NCBI GenBank assembly: GCA_002492465.1
Contig: DKYT01000020.1
Span: forward strand, 118,411-182,410
Direction of reading: 5' to 3'
DNA length: 64,000 nucleotides
From: Lachnospiraceae bacterium UBA7093
GTDB taxonomy: Bacteria > Bacillota > Clostridia > Lachnospirales > Lachnospiraceae
Positions 1-9,109 of the stretch are shown here, piece by piece (position 1 is the first letter of the stretch; each line of letters begins with the position of its first letter). A model generated the notes under the pieces. That model saw only the letters and a list, made by a program, of their open reading frames with translations, searched no databases and was not told where the DNA came from. Made by a program: the position numbers and the translations under genes.

Positions 1-1
1 G

Positions 2-610
2 ACTCTGACAAGATTTTTTACCCGGTATGTCTATATCCCCTTAGGCGGAAACAGGTGCTCAAAAGCAAGAAACTGCCTGAACGTGTTGATTGTTTTTCTG
101 GTAAGCGGTCTGTGGCATGGCGCCAACTGGACCTTCATTCTCTGGGGTGCACTGCACGGCGCTCTTTCCGTGGCGGAGCGGCTCCTCCCTATTCCCAGCC
201 AAAAGGTGCCGCGTTTTTTGAAAACAGGCATTACCTTTTTGCTGGTCACCTTTGCATGGAGTCTCTTTCGGGCGAATTCCTTAACCGACGCCGGGCTGCT
301 GTGGGGGCAGCTGCTGCATGGCGGTTTGGGTCCTGTCTACCAGCCTGTCACAGATAAATTCATGGATCTGGTGGAAATGAGCTTTCTATACAGGGCAGGA
401 CTGGGCGGCATCATGACCCGTTATCCCTGGATGCCGGTTACCGCCTTTACCCTCATAACTCTGTCCTGCTGCTTCACCCTGAAAAATACCCAGGAAAAAG
501 CGGCACAAATGAAATTTACCAACCGCAGGCTTTTGACAGTGGTCATACTTCTGCTCTGGAGCATTGTATCCCTGTCAGAAATAAGTGAATTCCTATACTT
601 TAACTTTTAA
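2..610 (+). CDS. MBOAT family O-acyltransferase, C-terminal part (partial at window start)
   Basis: This is the C-terminal ~200 residues of a membrane-bound O-acyltransferase of the AlgI/DltB type, which moves acyl groups (usually acetyl) onto extracellular polysaccharide. The reading frame is open from base 2, so the gene starts outside the window. Visible family motifs are RYVYIPLGGNR near the left edge and SGLWHGANWTFILWGALHG, which carries the catalytic histidine. At least three hydrophobic segments follow. The next gene, 37 bases downstream on the same strand, encodes an SGNH-like protein, the usual partner of AlgI-type proteins. Acyl transfer is inferred from family; donor and acceptor are unknown. 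Confidence 0.9.
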   Translation, partial: TLTRFFTRYVYIPLGGNRCSKARNCLNVLIVFLVSGLWHGANWTFILWGALHGALSVAERLLPIPSQKVPRFLKTGITFLLVTFAWSLFRANSLTDAGLLWGQLLHGGLGPVYQPVTDKFMDLVEMSFLYRAGLGGIMTRYPWMPVTAFTLITLSCCFTLKNTQEKAAQMKFTNRRLLTVVILLLWSIVSLSEISEFLYFNF

Positions 611-647
611 TAGATCCGGAATGAGAAATGAGAGAAGGAGGTAAGAT

Positions 648-1709
648 ATGGAACAGAAGGAAGCTAAAAAATGGTTTCTGAAATGCATCGCAATTTTAAC
701 ATTGGCACTGCTTTTCTTTGGGTTTTCCGTGTTTTTTGTAGATCCCTATTTTCATTATCACAAGCCCTATTCCTTTTTATCCTACAGACTCCATGAAGAG
801 CGGTATATCAACGACGGCATTTCCAGACACTTCGACTATGACGCCGTCATCACAGGCACCTCCATGTCTCAGAATTTTAAAACCAGCGAAATGGACGCAT
901 ACTTTGGTACCCGCTCCGTCAAGGAACCTTTCCCCGGCGCAGGTTATAAGGAGCTTGCCGAAAATCTGGACCGAACCCTTACCAGAAATCCGAATGTGAA
1001 GGTTGTTCTCTGGACCCTGGATTACAACGGGCTTCTCCGGGATGGTCAATGGCAGCAATACGAATCCTATCCCACCTATCTTTATGACAATAATCCCTTT
1101 AACGACGTGTCCTACCTGTTTAACAAATCTATTCTGTATCACGGGGTGCTGCCCAATATCAGCATGACCCTTTCAGGAGAAGCTTCCACCACCATGGACG
1201 AGTACTCCTCCTGGGAACGGGAAACCGGTCTGGTTCCCATTCTTGCCACATATCACAGAGATGAAGTGGACTTAAACGTTACCACGTCCTTTGGGGAAGA
1301 AGAAGCAAAAACTGTCACCGATACCATTGCGTCAAACATCCTTCGGGTGGTAAACAAATACCCGGACGTTACTTTTTATATTTTTTACCCGCCTTACAGT
1401 ATCTGCTACTGGGATGCACGAAACCTTAACGGCACCATATCCAAAGAACTGCAGGCGGAGCAAAGGGCAACAGAGCTGCTTCTGGAATGCCCCAACGTAA
1501 AATTATACAATTTCTTTGACCAGTATGACATTATCTGCAACCTGGATTATTATTGCGATGACGCTCATTATAACGCCCAGGTCAATTCTCTGATCCTGAA
1601 ATGGATCTCCGAAGACACCGGGCGCGTCACAAAGGAGAATTATCTGGAAAAGCTCCAGGCGGAAAGAGAATTTTTCCTGAACTATGACTATGAAAGCATT
1701 TATCAATAG
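648..1709 (+). CDS. SGNH-like membrane-anchored protein, probable partner of the MBOAT acyltransferase
   Basis: The protein has 353 residues. A single hydrophobic segment at about residues 13-33 probably acts as a signal anchor, leaving the rest outside the cell. GTSMSQNF near residue 70 resembles the nucleophile block of SGNH hydrolases, and DDAHYN near residue 305 supplies the expected Asp-x-x-His pair. The start has a strong ribosome binding site (gaaggaggtaag). Such proteins typically sit beside AlgI-type MBOAT genes and complete acyl transfer to polysaccharide, as AlgJ/AlgX do in alginate acetylation. Pairing with the upstream MBOAT gene is inferred from the 37-base spacing. No other domain is recognised. 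Confidence 0.75.
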   Translation: MEQKEAKKWFLKCIAILTLALLFFGFSVFFVDPYFHYHKPYSFLSYRLHEERYINDGISRHFDYDAVITGTSMSQNFKTSEMDAYFGTRSVKEPFPGAGYKELAENLDRTLTRNPNVKVVLWTLDYNGLLRDGQWQQYESYPTYLYDNNPFNDVSYLFNKSILYHGVLPNISMTLSGEASTTMDEYSSWERETGLVPILATYHRDEVDLNVTTSFGEEEAKTVTDTIASNILRVVNKYPDVTFYIFYPPYSICYWDARNLNGTISKELQAEQRATELLLECPNVKLYNFFDQYDIICNLDYYCDDAHYNAQVNSLILKWISEDTGRVTKENYLEKLQAEREFFLNYDYESIYQ

Positions 1710-1713
1710 CACC

Positions 1714-1749
1714 GCTATTAGCACCGCAAAAGCTATTAGCACCGCAAAA
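1714..1749. repeat. Two tandem copies of an 18-bp unit between convergent genes
   Basis: The unit gctattagcaccgcaaaa occurs twice head to tail (1714-1731 and 1732-1749), with a 9-base partial copy (tagcaccgc) just before, overlapping the end of the SGNH-like gene. It fills almost the whole 52-base gap between that gene and the convergent asnB-like gene. A short aaaa/tttt pairing near 1746-1756 is too weak to call a terminator. Confidence 0.85.
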
Positions 1750-1761
1750 CGCTTTTGGCTT

Positions 1762-3648
1762 TTATATCTTCCGTCTGCACATCCATTCCTGGAACATCAG
1801 AATATACCAGATCTGAATTCTCCACTCCCCACGGTCCGTAAAGTCTCTCCAGATCTTCCAGACCACATCCGGATCCAAAATTCCCTGCTCCTTTAGGGTT
1901 TTTCTGTCGATCAGACTTTCCGCCCACTCCCGCAGCTCCTTCTGAAGCAGCCACTTTTCAATGGGAATGCTGAAACCCTTTTTAGGCCGTTCCATCATTT
2001 CCCTGGGAACATAGCGGTAAAGCACATCCCGCAAAACCTTTTTTCCCGCGGTTCCTTCCCGCTCATAATCAATGGGCAGCGTCCAGGCAAACTCCACCAC
2101 GTCTTTATCCAGCATAGGAACCCTTGTCTCCAGCGAAACCGCCATGGCGGCTCTGTCCACCTTTACCAGAATATCATCAGGATGATACATCAACATATCC
2201 ATCAGCATAATATTGTGATTGGTTTCTTCTAAATAGGCAGGATCATATTCGCTGTATTTGTAGCTGCATTCTTTTTTGTCCAGATTAATCCGCCTGGTAA
2301 GAGGGTCGGTCTCATAAGAGGAAATATATAAATCAGAGGGTCCCCGGGCGCCTAACAGCTTTCCTTTTATCCGATAAATAGGCTTTGCTGCAAGAGGACT
2401 GTGAATCACCAGCTGGCTGCAGGGCTTTCTGATCAAGTAGGGAACATGCTTCATTTTATTCCAGATACGCTCCACCGATGCATAAGAGGTATATCCGCAA
2501 AACAGCTCATCCCCGCCATCCCCACTCAAGGATACGGTTACATGTTCTCTGGTCATTTTGCTTACCAGGTAAGTGGGAATCTGTGAGGAATCCGCAAAAG
2601 GCTCCCCAAACATATCCGCCAGCCTGGGAATCACCCCTTTGGCATCCTCCTCTGTAATATAAAGCTCTGTATGATCTGTGCCCAGATGTTTCGCAATTTC
2701 TTTCGCATAGACAGCTTCATTATATCCCTTTTCTTCCATACCGATGGTGAAGCTCTTTACTCTGCCTTTGTGCAGGGACTGCATCAGAGCCACCACTGTG
2801 CTGGAGTCGATTCCCGCCGACAGGAAAGCCCCAACAGGCACATCGGCAACCATTTGTTCCGATATGGATTCTTTTAAAAGGCGTTCCAGCTCATCCGCTG
2901 CCTCCACAGCAGATCCCTGAAAAAGATTCTGCTGTCCCTTTTTTGCCACTGCCTTAACAGACCAGTACGATTCCACTTCTGCATCGTTTAAATTATTAAA
3001 TGGCAATTTAATTTTTAGTATTGTTCCCGCTTCCAGTTTGTAAATATCTTCATAAACAGAATAAGGCGCAGGGATATACCCATGCACAAAATATAAATCA
3101 AGAACCGCCGTATTGATAGGGTTTCTGAATCCCTCTACCATGGTAATCGCGCCAAGCTCAGAGGCAAAAACAAAGCACTCGCCCACCTGTCCATAGTATA
3201 AAGGCTTCTCGCCTATTCTGTCACGAAGAAGGTATAATGTCTGCTCCTTTTGATCATACAACGCAATTGCAAACATTCCTTTGCAAAGGGAAATTGCCTC
3301 CTTCACCCCGTATGCCTCAAATGCCTCCAGCAAAACCTCCGTATCTGAGGTTCCTCTGAAAGCATCCACCTTCTTCTCATCCAGCAGCTTTCTTGCTATC
3401 GTTTTGTAGTTATAAATTTCTCCATTATACGTTATTACATAACGTCCGCTATGAGATCTCATTGGTTGAGCGCCATTTTCCGACAAATCCACAATGGAGA
3501 GCCTGCGGTGCCCAAAGGTGACCTGTCCGTCTTCTGAAAAATAAGTTCCTCCTGCGTCAGGTCCTCTGTGGAACATTTTTTCATTCATTTTTTCAATCAT
3601 GCTTTTCTTGTCGCCTTTGAAATTACAAAACCCTGCTATTCCGCACAT
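1762..3648 (-). CDS. asnB: Asparagine synthase (glutamine-hydrolysing) family amidotransferase, copy 1
   Basis: The protein has 628 residues with the AsnB layout. The N-terminal glutaminase domain begins MCGIAGF, with Cys2 as nucleophile; the C-terminal synthetase domain carries the PP-loop variant SAGIDSS (usual form SGGxDSS) and SGDGGDELFCGY. The enzyme uses glutamine and ATP to amidate a carboxylate. In polysaccharide loci such proteins (WbpS type) often amidate a sugar uronic acid rather than aspartate. It is the last gene of the long minus-strand cluster, 36 bases after a GT4 gene, with a good ribosome binding site (gggaggac). A second paralogue lies two genes upstream. An ordinary asparagine synthetase role is not excluded. 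Confidence 0.9.
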   Translation of the reverse strand: MCGIAGFCNFKGDKKSMIEKMNEKMFHRGPDAGGTYFSEDGQVTFGHRRLSIVDLSENGAQPMRSHSGRYVITYNGEIYNYKTIARKLLDEKKVDAFRGTSDTEVLLEAFEAYGVKEAISLCKGMFAIALYDQKEQTLYLLRDRIGEKPLYYGQVGECFVFASELGAITMVEGFRNPINTAVLDLYFVHGYIPAPYSVYEDIYKLEAGTILKIKLPFNNLNDAEVESYWSVKAVAKKGQQNLFQGSAVEAADELERLLKESISEQMVADVPVGAFLSAGIDSSTVVALMQSLHKGRVKSFTIGMEEKGYNEAVYAKEIAKHLGTDHTELYITEEDAKGVIPRLADMFGEPFADSSQIPTYLVSKMTREHVTVSLSGDGGDELFCGYTSYASVERIWNKMKHVPYLIRKPCSQLVIHSPLAAKPIYRIKGKLLGARGPSDLYISSYETDPLTRRINLDKKECSYKYSEYDPAYLEETNHNIMLMDMLMYHPDDILVKVDRAAMAVSLETRVPMLDKDVVEFAWTLPIDYEREGTAGKKVLRDVLYRYVPREMMERPKKGFSIPIEKWLLQKELREWAESLIDRKTLKEQGILDPDVVWKIWRDFTDRGEWRIQIWYILMFQEWMCRRKI

Positions 3649-3684
3649 TACGCTGTCCTCCCGAAATGCTCTTCTTCCCCTTAT

Positions 3685-4800
3685 TCAGCGGTTTTTACAT
3701 AAAGAAAGAAGATAGTTTTCCCATGAGCCATAGACTTTTTCAGGTTGAAAAATATCAGCCGTCCCCGTTGCCGCAATTCCCATCTCATCCGCTGTCTGCA
3801 AGTTTTTTATTAAGTACCGCAATTTTTCCGTCATAAAAGGAACGTCACCCACAGGAACCAAAACTCCGTTGACTCCATCCTCAATCAGCTCTCCAGGACC
3901 GCCGCAGGGACAGTCTGTGGAGACTACGGTGAGCCCCATCAGCATCGCTTCGATCAAAGTATTAGGAACCCCTTCTGTATTGGATGAGAGTACAAAAACA
4001 CGTGTTTTGTAAATAGCCTCCGCCACATGCTCCACACTTCCCGGCAACAGAATTCTATCGCTATATCCCAATTCCTCCGCCATCTTTATGAGTCTGTCCC
4101 GGCATTCTCCCTCGCCATATATAATCAGCTTATACTCCGGAAATTCCCGGGCAATTCCTGCAAAGGCTCTGATCAGCATTTCGTGATTCTTATTTTCGTC
4201 TATTCTGCCCACTGCTACAATGCTCTTCTCCCGCTCTCCCGGATATCTTTCCCGAAAAAACGAAGGGCTCACCGGATTTCTCAGGATAACCGCCTTCTTA
4301 CGCACCTTTTCAGGAAAAAAGGCAAAGCACTGACGGGTCTGAAGAATAACCCCCGCAGCCCTTGCAAATAAGTGCCTTGCCATAAAACGCATCCACGGAG
4401 TGTAGTACTCCAGCGTAGGCTCCGCTCTCACGGAAACAGCAACGGGAATCTTCAAAAACCCGGAGGTCAAAATTGCCATCATGTTATTTTTCCCAATAAA
4501 AGAGAGGATCACATCAGGTTTTTCCGACTTCCAGATGTTTCTCAGCTTACGGAAACGACGGATGAAATTTACAACCCTGCTTTTCGTAGTTTCTTCCTGG
4601 GTAATGTCTGAGATCACTCTTTTTACTTTCCTGTTTAAGGGATATTCATTCTCTTTCCGGTATTGGGTTACCATGGTTACCGGATATCCCTTTTCCGCAA
4701 AATAGTCGGCGAGATTGACCAATACCCGCTCTGCGCCTCCCCGTGTCAGAGAGCCAATCAACATGGCAATGTGCATCTGTTTTTCCATTGTTGTCCCCAT
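3685..4800 (-). CDS. Glycosyltransferase family 4 (GT-B fold)
   Basis: The 371-residue protein has the N-terminal GGAERVLVNLADYF motif common in Lachnospiraceae GT4 enzymes. The C-terminal nucleotide-sugar site is NTEGVPNTLIEAM, with the E-x7-E pattern, followed by DCPCGGPGELI. It would transfer a sugar from an activated donor to the growing lipid-linked glycan on the cytoplasmic face. Two starts are possible, 4800 and 4788 (MEKQMHIAML); neither has a clearly better ribosome binding site. It lies between the two asnB genes, 37 bases from each. It closely resembles the GT4 at 6719-7828, suggesting duplication of an asnB-GT4 pair. Donor and linkage cannot be read from sequence. Confidence 0.9.
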   Translation of the reverse strand: MGTTMEKQMHIAMLIGSLTRGGAERVLVNLADYFAEKGYPVTMVTQYRKENEYPLNRKVKRVISDITQEETTKSRVVNFIRRFRKLRNIWKSEKPDVILSFIGKNNMMAILTSGFLKIPVAVSVRAEPTLEYYTPWMRFMARHLFARAAGVILQTRQCFAFFPEKVRKKAVILRNPVSPSFFRERYPGEREKSIVAVGRIDENKNHEMLIRAFAGIAREFPEYKLIIYGEGECRDRLIKMAEELGYSDRILLPGSVEHVAEAIYKTRVFVLSSNTEGVPNTLIEAMLMGLTVVSTDCPCGGPGELIEDGVNGVLVPVGDVPFMTEKLRYLIKNLQTADEMGIAATGTADIFQPEKVYGSWENYLLSLCKNR

Positions 4801-4837
4801 GCCTTTCCCACATCCTCTTCTTTATTACCGGTTCCTG

Positions 4838-6715
4838 CTAAAAATAGGCACGGTACCATTGCTGAAAGGTAAAAAAGGACCATGTCAGCTTGGAATAGTT
4901 CGCACCGGTTGCAGGTCCTCCGTCCCCCGTACGCACATAATCCTCTATCATATCCGCCACAAAATCAGCGTCAAATATTCCCTGCTTTCTTAAATAATCC
5001 CTGCTGCACATATCCATAAGCTGTTCCTTCAGAGGACCCCGGAGCCACTTGTCAAGGGGTACTCCAAATCCCACCTTGGGACGATCCAACAGTTCCTTAG
5101 GAATATATTCATATGCAATATCCTTCAAAATACGCTTTTTATTTCCCTTTTCATACTTCAATTTATGGGACATGCGGAAGGAATACTCCATCACATCTTT
5201 ATCCAAAATAGGACATCTTGCCTCCAGGGAGTATTTCATGGAGGCGCGGTCCACCTTACACAGAATATCGCCCGGAAGGTAAGTATCCATATCCAGCAGC
5301 ATCCGGCGGATCTGCCAATCTGATACCTGATATGCGCTTTCCACAGGATAATGACAGGGAAGCCCCTTTTCCGGCGCCATTTTATGAGCGCGCACCACAT
5401 AATTGCCGGCGCCAAACTGGGTTTTGGTCTCTTTGTTCCTGTTACCTGCAATCACCCTCACCCGAAAGGGAAGCCTCTCTTCCATTCTCATCCGCCTAAG
5501 CCCCGGCAAAGAACACACCCCGTGAACCATTCCTCCCAGCAGATCCAGCATCTGCGCCTGATGAACATTTTCATAAATATTATAGCCGCAGAAAAACTCA
5601 TCCCCTCCGTCCCCGGAGAGCGCCACCGTCACATCCTCCCTCGCCAGCCTGGAAACCAGCATGGTGGGAATCTGAGAAGAATCCGCAAAAGGCTCGTCGT
5701 AATACAGGGGAATGCTTTCCACCAGATCAAACATTTCCTTTTCATCGATGTATAATTCGGTATGCTTCGTGCCCAGATAATCCGCCACTTTTGCGGCATA
5801 TGCGGCTTCGTTATAGCGCGCTTCGCTAAAACCTATGGAAAAGGTTTTAACCGGCTCTTTTGCATGTTCCTGTGCCATTGCCGTCATCAGCGAAGAGTCG
5901 TATCCCCCGCTCAAAAATGCTCCTAAAGGAACGTCGGCAATCATCCGGGAAGCCACCGCTTTTTTCAAAAGCGCTTTCAGTTCTTCCTTTGCCTGCTCAT
6001 AATCTGTAACCGGATTTTCCTGCATTTTATGATATACTTCTTTGATATCCCAATATTTCCGGATTTGGATTTCTCCGTAATGAAATTTCAAAATGCTTCC
6101 CGGCTCCAGCTTGTACACATTCTCAAAAATACTCTCAGGCGCGTTAATGTATTGCTGAAACAGGAATCTGGACAATACTTCCCTGCGGATTTCCCTGTGA
6201 AATCCTTCCCGCACCATAAGAGGCTTCATCTCTGAAGCAAAAATAAGATTTCCTCCGTCTATTTCATAATACAGTGGCTTCTTTCCGATCCGGTCCCTGA
6301 TCAGATAAATCTCATCCTTTTCTCTGTCGTAAAGACAGATGGCAAACATGCCGTTAAACCTCCGGACGCACTCTATTCCCCATTTTAAGTAAGCGGCAAT
6401 AATCACCTCCGTATCGCAGGAGGAGCAAAAAGGATAATCTGTAAGTTCTCTGCGAAGCTCCAAAAAATTATAGATTTCCCCATTAAACACAACGCTGATG
6501 CGCTTGTCAAAAGAATGCATCGGCTGGTGCCCCAGGGGCGACAGATCCATAATTGACAGCCTTCTCTGTGCCATCCCCATCTGATAACCGTCCTTCATGG
6601 AAAAAATTTCTTCCCCACTGTCGTCCGGCCCCCGATGACGCATGGTATCATTCATTTTTTTAAGCTGTTCCAAGGTAATATTCTGTTTTGAAACAAACCC
6701 GCATATTCCACACAT
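4838..6715 (-). CDS. asnB: Asparagine synthase family amidotransferase, copy 2
   Basis: The 625-residue AsnB-type protein has an N-terminal glutaminase domain (MCGICGFVSKQ, Cys2 nucleophile), an ATP-pyrophosphatase domain with PP-loop SGGYDSS and SGDGGDEFFCGY. It is clearly paralogous to the protein at 1762-3648 but diverged throughout, so this is not a recent copy. It starts three bases after the stop of the upstream GT4, so the two are probably translationally linked. With a UDP-HexNAc dehydrogenase in the same cluster (12076-13392), amidation of a hexosaminuronic acid is a plausible job. That role is inferred from context; the two copies may act on different sugars. Confidence 0.9.
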   Translation of the reverse strand: MCGICGFVSKQNITLEQLKKMNDTMRHRGPDDSGEEIFSMKDGYQMGMAQRRLSIMDLSPLGHQPMHSFDKRISVVFNGEIYNFLELRRELTDYPFCSSCDTEVIIAAYLKWGIECVRRFNGMFAICLYDREKDEIYLIRDRIGKKPLYYEIDGGNLIFASEMKPLMVREGFHREIRREVLSRFLFQQYINAPESIFENVYKLEPGSILKFHYGEIQIRKYWDIKEVYHKMQENPVTDYEQAKEELKALLKKAVASRMIADVPLGAFLSGGYDSSLMTAMAQEHAKEPVKTFSIGFSEARYNEAAYAAKVADYLGTKHTELYIDEKEMFDLVESIPLYYDEPFADSSQIPTMLVSRLAREDVTVALSGDGGDEFFCGYNIYENVHQAQMLDLLGGMVHGVCSLPGLRRMRMEERLPFRVRVIAGNRNKETKTQFGAGNYVVRAHKMAPEKGLPCHYPVESAYQVSDWQIRRMLLDMDTYLPGDILCKVDRASMKYSLEARCPILDKDVMEYSFRMSHKLKYEKGNKKRILKDIAYEYIPKELLDRPKVGFGVPLDKWLRGPLKEQLMDMCSRDYLRKQGIFDADFVADMIEDYVRTGDGGPATGANYSKLTWSFFTFQQWYRAYF

Positions 6716-6718
6716 AAG

Positions 6719-7828
6719 CTACCCCTTTGTCCGTTTTATTACCTCTTCCACATAGTCTTTCCACTGTTCCAGCACTGCATCCTCATGGAGTCTTACGCCG
6801 ATTTTTCGAGCCTTATCCCCCAGGCGTTCTGCAAACTCCCGGTCCTCAATCAGCCTGTTGATTGCCGACGTCATGGCTTTTTCATCCCCCACCGGCAGAA
6901 GAATACCATTTTCTCCATCCTCTATCAGCGTTCTGGGACCGCCGCAGGGACAATCTGTCGCCGCCACAGGCAGCCCCAGGCACATCGCCTCCAGCAGTGC
7001 GTTGGGCATTCCCTCATAATCAGAGGAAAAGGCATATACGCTGGCAGACGGCAGTTCTTTCTCAAGGCTGTCGCTCGGTCCCATCAGCCTGATGTACGCC
7101 TCCGCCTTGTTCTCTTTTATAATCTTCTCCAGCTGTTCCTTTGTCCCGTCCAAAGAATCTCCGCCGTAAAGCTTCAAACAGTAATCCGGATGTTTCTCAT
7201 GAACCTTTACAAAGGCGTTAAAAAGCATCGCCTGATTCTTAAAACCAACCAGTCTTCCCGACTGCACCACCGTTTTTTCTCTTTTTTCCGGCTTTGGCAC
7301 ATTCAGGTATTTATGATTAACCGGATTCAGAATAATCCTTGACCTCTTTTGTAAGGATACCGGGAAATAAGTTCCCTGCTCTTTTGTCTGAAAAACACAC
7401 CCTGCCGCCAAAGGATATAACAGGGGAATCAGCAATTTATCCGCCAGGGAATTGTAATAGGATTTCGGATCCTGCCGGACTGCCGTAATCACCGGAACCC
7501 CCGTTCCCATTGCCGAAATAAGAGCGCGGTAATTGGGTCTGCGGGTAAAGGAAATGATCACATCCGGGCGCTCTTTCCTGATCAGCTCCCTTAAATATCG
7601 AAATCTCAGAAAAATTTTGAAAATACGGTTTTTCCCTTCATCTTCTTTTTTAAGCCCTACGTGAATTCTTTTCACCCGCTCATCCAGCCGGAATTCAACC
7701 TCGCCCTGCCATTCTGTGGCGGCGATGATCTCATAGTCCTGCCTTACAAACCGGTTGGCAAGATTGGATACCACACGCTCGGCGCCTCCCTGTTCAAAAC
7801 AATTTAAATGAAATAGAATTTTACGCAT
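6719..7828 (-). CDS. Glycosyltransferase family 4
   Basis: The 369-residue GT-B glycosyltransferase has GGAERVVSNLANRF near the N terminus, DYEGMPNALLEAM (E-x7-E donor site) and DCPCGGPRTLIEDGENG. It is similar over its whole length to the GT4 at 3685-4800, including shared runs around residues 75-110 (KPDVILSF against RPDVIISF). The ribosome binding site is gagga, nine bases before the ATG. It is followed almost directly by asnB copy 2. The order GT4-asnB-GT4-asnB suggests tandem duplication of a two-gene unit. Confidence 0.9.
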   Translation of the reverse strand: MRKILFHLNCFEQGGAERVVSNLANRFVRQDYEIIAATEWQGEVEFRLDERVKRIHVGLKKEDEGKNRIFKIFLRFRYLRELIRKERPDVIISFTRRPNYRALISAMGTGVPVITAVRQDPKSYYNSLADKLLIPLLYPLAAGCVFQTKEQGTYFPVSLQKRSRIILNPVNHKYLNVPKPEKREKTVVQSGRLVGFKNQAMLFNAFVKVHEKHPDYCLKLYGGDSLDGTKEQLEKIIKENKAEAYIRLMGPSDSLEKELPSASVYAFSSDYEGMPNALLEAMCLGLPVAATDCPCGGPRTLIEDGENGILLPVGDEKAMTSAINRLIEDREFAERLGDKARKIGVRLHEDAVLEQWKDYVEEVIKRTKG

Positions 7829-7882
7829 AATTTCGATTCCTCACTGTCAGTCCCATTTCCCGGCAAGATATGCTTAATTTGT

Positions 7883-9109
7883 TCATTCTATCACATTTGG
7901 CGGGTTATCACAAGCTTTCCCCTTCTCATTGGCAAGCTCCAAAAACTTTTCCACATATTTCTCATACGTAAAACACTGCGCCCGTTCCATCGCCTTATTC
8001 TGATACGCCTTAAGCTTCCCTTCATCTTCCAGCAGGCTCCGTACAATTTCCGCCATATTTCTTTCTTCCGGAAGAATATGCCCCGGGTCAAGATCCCTCT
8101 CTTTGGACATAACCGGTACCAAAATGCCATACTCTCCGTAAATCGCTGACTCCTGCGCCTCTTTTTCCGGAAAAGACATATTTCCATCCGCCAGCAGAAT
8201 CTCCCCGGGACCTGTCATACAGTTGGTGCTCACCGCCGCAAGCCCGAGACTCATTCCTTCTACCAGTGCGTTAGGAAATCCCTCGTTATAAGAAGTGAGA
8301 AGATAGATCTCTCCCTTTTTCAAATACTGATAGGGCTCTCTTTGCATACCCGCAAAATAAATTGCATCTGTTATTCCAAGTTCCTCCGCCAGTTTCTTAT
8401 AATAGGAAAAGCTTCCGGCGCCCATTAAGATTAAGCGGGTCTGGGGCATTTTTTCATGAACCAGAGAGAACACCTTCAGCATATGCCAGAACCCCTTCAT
8501 ATCGTCATCCCTGCCCATGGACACCATACAGCGGATTCTTCTTCCCTCTTCGTCATAGTCTCCCCAGGGCAGCCTGGGTTCCTGCTGCTTTGCCTTTTCC
8601 TGAATCGCCTTTACATCATAGAGATTGTACAAAACAGTCGTTTTATAAAAATTAAATTTATCTTTAATTTCTTTTTCAATTGTTCTGGAGCAGCAGATGA
8701 TCAAATCTGCCCGCCTGGTAAACAGCCTGATTTTTAATCTTTCTTCTACGTCTGTATAATTCCGAAGCCCCAGCCAGACTTTCTCCTTTCCCGTTTTGGA
8801 AAAAGCGTTTACCATATTCGCGGTGGGACCAAAGCTGTATGCAATGTCCGGTTTTATCTGCTTTTTCAGCTGTCTGACTTTTCGGGAACGTCTGACAATA
8901 TTCCAAAGTTTCCGCAGGGTTCCTTTTTTTACACCCATCTGAATATCGATAATATGCAGTCCCTTCACATCATATGCAATATCAGCGGAATTAAAAATAA
9001 CGATCGTTACATCAAAATACGGTTCCATCAGCCTTGCCGTTGTAATACAGACTCTCTCGAATCCTCCCTGATGAAGCATGGGGGATATGAGCATCAACTT
9101 TTTTTTCAT
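7883..9109 (-). CDS. Glycosyltransferase family 4
   Basis: This GT4 enzyme of 408 residues has GGFERVCITTARLM at the N terminus and the donor-binding motif YNEGFPNALVEGMSLGLAAVS. I chose ATG 9109 (MKKKLMLISPML) because aggag lies about seven bases before it; ATG 9115 would place that site only one base away. The gene overlaps the end of the preceding GT4 by four bases. The C-terminal ~120 residues carry an insertion containing YGILVPVMSKERDLDPGH, longer than in neighbouring GT4s. A 54-base gap without features separates it from the next gene. Confidence 0.88.
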   Translation of the reverse strand: MKKKLMLISPMLHQGGFERVCITTARLMEPYFDVTIVIFNSADIAYDVKGLHIIDIQMGVKKGTLRKLWNIVRRSRKVRQLKKQIKPDIAYSFGPTANMVNAFSKTGKEKVWLGLRNYTDVEERLKIRLFTRRADLIICCSRTIEKEIKDKFNFYKTTVLYNLYDVKAIQEKAKQQEPRLPWGDYDEEGRRIRCMVSMGRDDDMKGFWHMLKVFSLVHEKMPQTRLILMGAGSFSYYKKLAEELGITDAIYFAGMQREPYQYLKKGEIYLLTSYNEGFPNALVEGMSLGLAAVSTNCMTGPGEILLADGNMSFPEKEAQESAIYGEYGILVPVMSKERDLDPGHILPEERNMAEIVRSLLEDEGKLKAYQNKAMERAQCFTYEKYVEKFLELANEKGKACDNPPNVIE

